Source: an uncultured Methylococcaceae bacterium (GTDB taxonomy: Bacteria; Pseudomonadota; Gammaproteobacteria; Methylococcales; Methylomonadaceae). Taken from it: a DNA stretch of 6,575 nt. The translations under genes and the position numbers were made by a program. The stretch spans positions 1 to 6,575 of the forward strand of contig CAIUYS010000541.1 of the NCBI GenBank assembly GCA_903903365.1. The letters run 5' to 3'. Below the pieces are notes generated by a model that was not told where the DNA came from, did not search any database, and saw only the letters and a list, made by a program, of their open reading frames with translations. Positions 1 to 4,145 of the stretch are shown one piece after another; the stretch's first letter is position 1, and each line of letters begins with the position of its first letter.

Positions 1-96
1 AGGTTTTTCTGGGTGCCGGGTCAATTAAAAACAAGGTAATGCTTGAAAAAAGCTGCCAGGATTGTAATTATTCAACCTCCCCCTCGTAGAAAAATA

Positions 97-218
97 GGCG
101 TAGGCCGGAATAAGACCACCCAAGCGTAGCGCGTGGTGGCGTTTCCGGCACAACGTACAGAGTTGCCGGAAACGCTTATTCTCGCTGGCGCTCGAAAAGT
201 CTTATTCCGGCCTACGCC
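97..218. repeat. BIME/REP-like palindromic intergenic repeat
   Basis: A perfect 20-bp inverted repeat (97-116 against 199-218, beginning GGCGTAGGCC and ending GGCCTACGCC) encloses a second perfect 12-bp inverted repeat, GCGTTTCCGGCA at 139-150 against TGCCGGAAACGC at 164-175. A smaller CCACC/GGTGG pair lies at 116-120 and 135-139. The nested symmetry and high GC contrast with the AT-rich surroundings. It is intergenic and starts about 25 bases past the stop of the lipoprotein gene, so its transcript could fold and stabilise or end that mRNA. It carries no ORF of its own. Such elements are normally dispersed in many genomic copies and mobilised by a REP-associated transposase. That is family knowledge and cannot be verified from one window. 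Confidence 0.7.
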
Positions 219-242
219 GTTTATGGCTTCAGGCCGCTTGTT

Positions 243-794
243 TTACTTAACGCTTGAATTTGGATAGGCCAGTATGATTTTTTGTATGGCTTCTCTAATA
301 TGTTGGGCATTGGTTTGGGGGTCACCCACGGTGCCTTTGCCAATACCCCGAAAAACGAGTTTTCGCGTTTTGGCATCTACAAAATCAATAATGAGTGTGC
401 CTTCGGTGTATTCTGATACGTTGGTGTAGCCACCTGGATAGCCGCCCCAAGCACCATAAGGGCCGTAGCCATAACCATAGCCATAGCCAAAGTTACTTGA
501 TTGATAAGTGGCAAGCTTTTCTTCCGTGCTGACATGACGCAGTATATGCAAATCAGCATTATCGGCAACTTCACGCAGGCCACGCGCCGCAAGATTGCTT
601 TGTAACGCCTCGCGATAGGCAATTTCACTGGAGGGCGAAAGCGGTGGCTCTTCAGTGGGATGCATCAGTGTATAGGTGTGGTATTTATTAAATGCGGTTG
701 AAGGATCAGCGTCGGTTGTGACGCTAACAGCAGAACAGGCAGTTAACCCCAAGATGACGGTGTAAAGGGTAAAACGTAAAAGTAATTTTAACAT
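243..794 (-). CDS. DUF4136 domain-containing lipoprotein
   Basis: This 183-aa protein starts with a lipoprotein signal peptide: a short basic N-terminus, a hydrophobic stretch at residues 8-17, then the lipobox L-T-A-C with the lipidated cysteine at C20. The residue after the cysteine is Ser, not Asp, so outer-membrane sorting is expected. The mature part has hallmarks of DUF4136: an early 'F.KY.TY' element at 35-41, an alternating helix/strand middle, and 'GTLIIDFVDAKTRKLVFRG' at 132-150 near the end. Between them lies a Gly/Tyr-rich low-complexity insert at about 102-123 with four GY pairs in a row. The family is a common envelope lipoprotein of unknown function. The start is supported by the signal peptide; only a weak GGAAA-type ribosome binding site precedes it. 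It is transcribed away from the conflict operon and is probably unrelated to it. Confidence 0.85.
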   Translation of the reverse strand: MLKLLLRFTLYTVILGLTACSAVSVTTDADPSTAFNKYHTYTLMHPTEEPPLSPSSEIAYREALQSNLAARGLREVADNADLHILRHVSTEEKLATYQSSNFGYGYGYGYGPYGAWGGYPGGYTNVSEYTEGTLIIDFVDAKTRKLVFRGIGKGTVGDPQTNAQHIREAIQKIILAYPNSSVK

Positions 795-827
795 GATATT
801 TTTCCGTTATAGTCAGTGATATTTGTT

Positions 828-870
828 AAAAAACCACCTACAACACCTTTAAAAAGTGACGTGTTGTAGG
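828..870 (-). terminator. Rho-independent terminator-like hairpin
   Basis: Read on the minus strand, CCTACAACAC (870 to 861) pairs perfectly with GTGTTGTAGG (846 to 837) around a 14-nt loop, and TGG then a run of six T follow (836 to 828). The T-run lies only on the minus-strand side, so the signal would stop leftward transcription before it enters the lipoprotein gene. The stem is only half GC and the loop is long, so strength is uncertain. It sits about 35 nt after the stop of the candidate small gene at 905-1009, which would explain why a terminator is here. Confidence 0.5.
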
Positions 871-904
871 GTATGTTGTGCGATCATTAGATTTTCGTCG
901 GTTG

Positions 905-1009
905 CTACAATCCATGCTGATACTGCTGAGCCCATGGTTGAAATACACGAAGCACAGGTTTCATTGGCTGAGTCGTTAAGCTCAAGCCACGCTGCTCTCC
1001 CTCAATCAT
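905..1009 (-). CDS. Possible small protein, 34 aa, unknown function
   Basis: A short reading frame of 34 codons. Its ATG (1009-1007) follows TGGAG with a 6-nt spacer after GGAG (GGAG is the complement of 1016-1019), which is good Shine-Dalgarno spacing. The product starts MIEGEQRG and ends QPWAQQYQHGL. It has no membrane segment, no signal peptide and no cysteine, and is rich in Gln and Pro with single Trp and Tyr residues near the C-terminus. An AT-rich TATATAAAAT stretch (complement of 1025-1034) could be a -10 region but would give a very short leader, and I see no -35 box. A terminator-like hairpin follows about 35 nt after the TAG stop. I recognise no family. Support comes only from ribosome binding site, frame and terminator lying in order. 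It could equally be a chance ORF or the tail of a decayed gene; an overlapping plus-strand frame (856-1035) is also open. Confidence 0.35.
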   Translation of the reverse strand: MIEGEQRGLSLTTQPMKPVLRVFQPWAQQYQHGL

Positions 1010-1215
1010 TTAAATCTCCAGGTTATTTTATATAGATTACTTAACTGAAAAACTATTGCATTAAGTTACGGTTACCGGGTTTGTTAAGACGATTTTATGA
1101 TTCATTAAATATTATAAACCTACTATGAAAAGCACGATGTTTTATGTTTATTTTGAACAAATAGTTTTTCAAAACGGGAAGTCTTAATCCGTAGTTGTAC
1201 AACAGGCGTTAGACA

Positions 1216-1344
1216 TTATGCACTGCGAATTTGGCTTTGTTGTAGCGCAAAAAGCCATTGCTGTTCTATTGGAGTAAGTATTTGTACGAATGGACAAACA
1301 TGCTTTTCTGTATTATGTTTTTGCTTGATATAGTCTTTCAGAAA
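1216..1344 (-). pseudogene. Possible C-terminal relic of a decayed gene
   Basis: A 42-codon minus-strand stretch runs between a stop (complement of 1345-1347) and a TAA (complement of 1216-1218). It contains no ATG and no good alternative start. The conceptual peptide begins FLKDYIKQ, has a central KHVCPFVQ and ends LQQSQIRSA. Its composition looks like real protein, with amphipathic ends and a Cys-Pro-Phe motif, so it may be the tail of a gene that lost its front. The family is not recognised with confidence. A chance open frame in AT-rich DNA is a serious alternative. Confidence 0.2.
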
Positions 1345-1376
1345 TTAAACTTCCATTACATGAAGATTTAGTTAAC

Positions 1377-1409
1377 ACGGATACCATCCCTGAAAGGGAT
1401 GGTATCCGT
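1377..1409. repeat. Perfect 15-bp hairpin with 3-nt loop
   Basis: ACGGATACCATCCCT (1377-1391) is followed by GAA (1392-1394) and then by its exact reverse complement (1395-1409). The stem is perfect, with half or slightly more GC in an AT-rich region. No T-tract follows on either strand, so it is not a classical terminator. An imperfect third copy of the flank occurs nearby: ATCCGGTTAAC at 1477-1487 is close to the reverse complement of GTTAACACGGAT at 1371-1382. Possible identities are a REP-like unit, the subterminal hairpin of a decayed IS200/IS605-type or MITE-like element, or part of a structured RNA. None of these can be decided here. Confidence 0.6.
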
Positions 1410-1749
1410 TAGCATCGAAATTATTTATCTGAAAATCTATAGAAGCGATGCTTGAGTGATTTTTGATGTTACGCTGATCCGGTTAACAGAAAAAATAGAG
1501 TTCATCACTGTTGATGTTAGCTTATTATTCTACTCATTGCTTTGCTTCAATGGCGGCTTAAGCCAGTACAAATGAGCGGTAGTTCCTGATTAAAATCACA
1601 TCGGCTTTCAGTCGTCTTCGCTTTAGTCGGCGATTGAGTCTGCCAGCATCAAATATAGTCAGATTGGGATGATGGTTTTTAAGTTTTAGTCCAACCAAAT
1701 AGTAAACTTAATTTTAATCTGGCCCAATTTAACTTTACGAGACTATTCT

Positions 1750-2082
1750 ATGAAAAATCTACTTGAATTTAAACTAGACAATGGCGAATCTGCGTTTATT
1801 CAAATTGAAGAAAGCGGAACACTTTCACGACAGCAGAGCAATCGCGGTAGTGATGATCAAGCAAATTTTCAGGCTGAGCGTACATTTTCCCAAGCGGTTA
1901 GCTGCATTGCCCCGATGGGCAATACTTTATTAAATTCCCTAAAAGACATTAACACTCCCGATGAAATTAATCTGGAATTTGGCTTAACCTTTAGTGCAAA
2001 AGCTGGCGTAGTGTTTACTTCCGTTGGAAGCGATGCCAGTTTTAAAGTCAGTATTACCTGGAAAAACACAAAAGCAGGCTAA
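1750..2082 (+). CDS. Trypsin-co-occurring domain 1 (trypco1, CU044_2847-type) protein
   Basis: A 110-aa soluble protein, essentially a single trypco1 domain. Seen in the sequence: an N-terminal strand pair (LLEFKLDNGESAFIQIE, 4-20), a short variable linker with GTLSR, a helix at about 42-64 (FSQAVSCIAPMGNTLLNSL), and the family signature of P-x-E-I/V plus 'EFGLTFSAKAGVVF...ASFKVSITW' at 70-104. Length and order match the small proteins found beside trypsin-like or caspase-like proteases and NTPases in bacterial conflict systems. The biochemical role of the domain is not established; a partner, adaptor or protease substrate is inferred from recurrent linkage. It is the first gene of the likely operon, 40 nt before the CHAT gene. 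The ribosome binding site is weak (GAG at 1739-1741, 8-nt spacer), but the ATG is fixed by the domain beginning right after it. No signal peptide, so cytoplasmic. Confidence 0.85.
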   Translation: MKNLLEFKLDNGESAFIQIEESGTLSRQQSNRGSDDQANFQAERTFSQAVSCIAPMGNTLLNSLKDINTPDEINLEFGLTFSAKAGVVFTSVGSDASFKVSITWKNTKAG

Positions 2083-2122
2083 CTTTATCCGATAATCTTA
2101 ATAACGCAACTGAGCCAAACTT

Positions 2123-4126
2123 ATGGATAAAACAAAAATTCTGATTATCGCGGCGAATCCTTGGGATACCAAACGTCTGGGGTTAGACGAAGAGTATCGT
2201 GAAATCGACGCTATTAAGCAAAAATCCAAACAACGTGATCAATTTGTTCTGGAATATGCGCCAGCATCACGCGACGAAGATTTGCGCCAAAAACTATTGG
2301 ATTTTGAACCGCACATTATCCATTTTTCAGGGCATGGTGAATTAGGTGCCTTGTATTTTCTTGATGATACGGGCGAATCCCATAAAATCAGGAAAGAGGC
2401 TTTGGCAAAATTATTTGCGCTGTTTTCTAATCAAATACGCTGTGTGGTTTTAAATGCTTGTTATAGCGAAGAACAGGCGCGGGCAATTAGTCAGTATATT
2501 GATCTTGTTATTGGAATGAATAATTCTATAAGCGATGTAGCGGCAATAAAATATTCCACCGTCTTTTATCAAGCCTTATTCAGCGGCAAAGAAATTGAAT
2601 TTGCTCATGAGTTTGCTTGTAATGCCATTGATGCTGCAAATTTCCCAGAATACCAAACGCCTGTTATTTTTAGACGTCAACCTTTTCAATCTGAACAAGT
2701 TTCAAAAACATACTTATCTGGTTATCAAATTGATGTTTTGATTCATGCTGCATCAACCGAAAAGGCGTGGGCAGAAGCCTTTATTTATGAATTAAAAAAA
2801 TTTGTAGGGCAGAAATTAGAGGGTTTAGATAAAGGTTCTATACACCTACAAATTGGCGAAATAGACTTTAGTCAAGCGGCAACAATTATTTTGCTATTAT
2901 CACCAGACTATGTTGAAGAATATAAAAGTATTTTTAATCAGTTTACACAACCTATCCAAAAACGCTTGTTTTTAGCGGAATACACAGCTTTGTCTCGCCC
3001 AGAAAGTTTACGTGGGTTACTTAGTTATTGTTTTTGGCAAGCAGATGCACAGAAAAATCCGCACAGTTTTAATGCTAGCGATCATGAATATCATTTGCTA
3101 TTAGAAAATTTAGCCACCGATATAACTAATGGTTTAAAACAATTTAAAAAAAATGAACAATTTCGAGAGGAATTTAATCAATCGCGCCAAGCTCTGCAAA
3201 CAATTAAAGAGTTCAGTGATGTTATGGTATTTGTCGATGTTGCACCTGAAGACATGGAATTAGCAAAACAAATCGAAGCTTTATTGAAAAATTATGGTTT
3301 TTTTGCCCATTTACCCGACACCCATTCTCGAACAGATATAGAGGGTAAGTTATTCAATCTTGATGCGGTATTAATCCTTTATGAACAAAGTTCGGTTGAG
3401 TGGATAAAAAATCAATTGTTAGTGTGTAATCGCATAAACCGTACTCGTGAAGAACCTTTTAAAATTGTTGCAGTACATGTAGAACAAAATAAACCTAAAC
3501 TTGATATTTTTACTAAACTACCTAATTTACCAAATTTACAAGTTTTTTATTGCCCATTTGAAAATGTTGAAACTTATCTACCCGATTTTATAGAGGCATT
3601 AAAAAATTCTGATAATTCCTTCAATTTACAACAATATAAAACCAATTCACTCATTCAGCCAGTTCATGACGTTACGCCCATAAAAAACGATACTAATACT
3701 GTCATTATTCAAAAAGTCCAACATCTTCATCTTACACAACAGGAAAAAAACATGAGTAACCAAAAAGTTATTGTTACCAAAAGCACGGTGCATGGTTCTG
3801 TTATAGCGGCCGAGAAGTTAGAAAAAAGTTTTAATACTTTGCAAGAATCAAATGTCGATATTGATATAAAAGAGTTATTGGAAAGTTTATTAAATGAAAT
3901 TAAATTACTGAATCAAAAAGTACCTGAAAATCAAAAACAGATTATTGAGGATATGGCTAGCGACACAGAATCTTTAATTAAGGAAACCAAGCGCACTTCG
4001 CCGCGTCAACAACAATATCAAATTAGCGCAGATGGTATAAAAAGTGCGGCACGCACTTTAGGCGAGATTGCTACACCAGTTATTAGCGTATTAGAAAAGA
4101 TTTTATCCCTTCTAATATTATCGTAG
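2123..4126 (+). CDS. CHAT protease with two TIR-like domains and C-terminal helical module
   Basis: This 667-aa cytoplasmic protein is the likely effector of the operon. Residues 1-185 form a CHAT (caspase-like) peptidase: a first strand KILIIAANP, the catalytic-His motif HFSGHG with H71, and the catalytic-Cys motif VVLNACYS with C113, followed by the usual 'F...L..G......A...A' helices. Residues 200-342 read as a TIR-like domain (QIDVLIHAASTEKAWAEAF, then ATIILLLSPDYV), and 365-493 as a second one (SDVMVFVD..PEDMELAKQIEALL, then LDAVLILYEQSSVEWIKNQL). The expected NADase glutamate is not evident in either: Q431 stands at W+4 in the second, and the first lacks the S-x-W-C-x-x-E segment. A low-complexity linker (495-540) leads to a C-terminal module (544-667) with VHGSVIAAEKLEKSFN and 'YQISADGIKSAA', known to me also as a stand-alone small protein. 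The ribosome binding site is weak. Processed targets are unknown; the partner NTPase follows after 19 nt. Confidence 0.88.
   Translation: MDKTKILIIAANPWDTKRLGLDEEYREIDAIKQKSKQRDQFVLEYAPASRDEDLRQKLLDFEPHIIHFSGHGELGALYFLDDTGESHKIRKEALAKLFALFSNQIRCVVLNACYSEEQARAISQYIDLVIGMNNSISDVAAIKYSTVFYQALFSGKEIEFAHEFACNAIDAANFPEYQTPVIFRRQPFQSEQVSKTYLSGYQIDVLIHAASTEKAWAEAFIYELKKFVGQKLEGLDKGSIHLQIGEIDFSQAATIILLLSPDYVEEYKSIFNQFTQPIQKRLFLAEYTALSRPESLRGLLSYCFWQADAQKNPHSFNASDHEYHLLLENLATDITNGLKQFKKNEQFREEFNQSRQALQTIKEFSDVMVFVDVAPEDMELAKQIEALLKNYGFFAHLPDTHSRTDIEGKLFNLDAVLILYEQSSVEWIKNQLLVCNRINRTREEPFKIVAVHVEQNKPKLDIFTKLPNLPNLQVFYCPFENVETYLPDFIEALKNSDNSFNLQQYKTNSLIQPVHDVTPIKNDTNTVIIQKVQHLHLTQQEKNMSNQKVIVTKSTVHGSVIAAEKLEKSFNTLQESNVDIDIKELLESLLNEIKLLNQKVPENQKQIIEDMASDTESLIKETKRTSPRQQQYQISADGIKSAARTLGEIATPVISVLEKILSLLILS
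3741..3744 (+). promoter_or_regulatory. Internal ribosome binding site inside the CHAT gene
   Basis: AGGA at 3741-3744 precedes an in-frame ATG (3752) by 7 nt, inside an A-rich stretch that should be unstructured. It is a better Shine-Dalgarno match than the one before the full-length CHAT gene. The ATG falls exactly at the boundary between the linker and the C-terminal module (residue 544), which is why a functional internal start is worth considering. Confidence 0.4.
3752..4126 (+). CDS. Possible internal-start product: stand-alone C-terminal module, 124 aa
   Basis: This is the same frame as the CHAT gene, starting at codon 544 (MSNQKVIVTKS). It would give a 124-aa protein consisting only of the C-terminal module: a short strand region with STVHGSVIAAEKLEKSFN, a Glu/Lys/Leu-rich helix or coiled coil at about 575-622 of the parent, and a final part (YQISADGIKSAA..., IATPVISVLEKILSLL) that is helical and hydrophobic. 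I recognise similar 110-130-aa proteins encoded on their own next to conflict NTPases, where they start with the same 'M..QKV.I..STIHGSV' pattern. That, plus the internal AGGA site, suggests both a full-length and a short form could be made, as when a free subunit joins a complex of long subunits. It may equally be only the tail domain of the long protein. Confidence 0.35.
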   Translation: MSNQKVIVTKSTVHGSVIAAEKLEKSFNTLQESNVDIDIKELLESLLNEIKLLNQKVPENQKQIIEDMASDTESLIKETKRTSPRQQQYQISADGIKSAARTLGEIATPVISVLEKILSLLILS

Positions 4127-4133
4127 ATAATTA

Positions 4134-4139
4134 AAGGAG
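4134..4139 (+). promoter_or_regulatory. Strong ribosome binding site of the NTPase gene
   Basis: AAGGAG at 4134-4139 lies 6 nt before the ATG at 4146. It is the best Shine-Dalgarno match in the operon and fixes the NTPase start. It sits in the 19-nt gap after the CHAT stop codon, supporting translation from a shared mRNA. Confidence 0.85.
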
Positions 4140-4145
4140 TTTCTA

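Larger units (their letters stand above)
1010..1749. other. Long intergenic region without a convincing gene
   Basis: About 740 bases with no ORF of convincing length or start. It holds several inverted repeats: a 12-bp pair TGAAAAACTATT at 1046-1057 against AATAGTTTTTCA at 1160-1171; GGCTTT/AAAGCC at 1233-1238 and 1251-1256; the perfect hairpin at 1377-1409; and AGCATCG/CGATGCT at 1411-1417 and 1446-1452. There are also 10-bp palindromes GTTGTACAAC (1194-1203) and GGCTTAAGCC (1555-1564). Two minus-strand frames without start codons (1216-1344 and about 1558-1700) look vaguely protein-like and could be relics. The operon promoter should lie in the last 100 to 200 bases, but I see no -35/-10 pair good enough to call. 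The picture fits decayed insertion or gene material upstream of an acquired defence operon. Confidence 0.6.

Noticed and set aside
377..628. Minus-strand 83-codon frame inside the lipoprotein gene
   Set aside because: It overlaps a well-supported signal-peptide lipoprotein in another frame and has no domain-like features of its own.
856..1035. Plus-strand open frame of 59 codons beginning GTG
   Set aside because: No ribosome binding site, an unusual cysteine-rich start, and it overlaps the better-supported minus-strand small ORF.
1377..1409. Hairpin considered as a rho-independent terminator
   Set aside because: Neither side is followed by a T-tract: TAGCATCG on the plus strand and GTTAAC on the minus strand.
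1600..1749. Sigma-70 promoter for the conflict operon
   Set aside because: Several AT-rich -10-like hexamers exist, but none has a -35 partner at 16-18 nt with acceptable match, so no site is called.
1869..2069. Minus-strand 66-codon frame
   Set aside because: It lies antisense to the trypco1 gene, whose product matches a known family over its full length.
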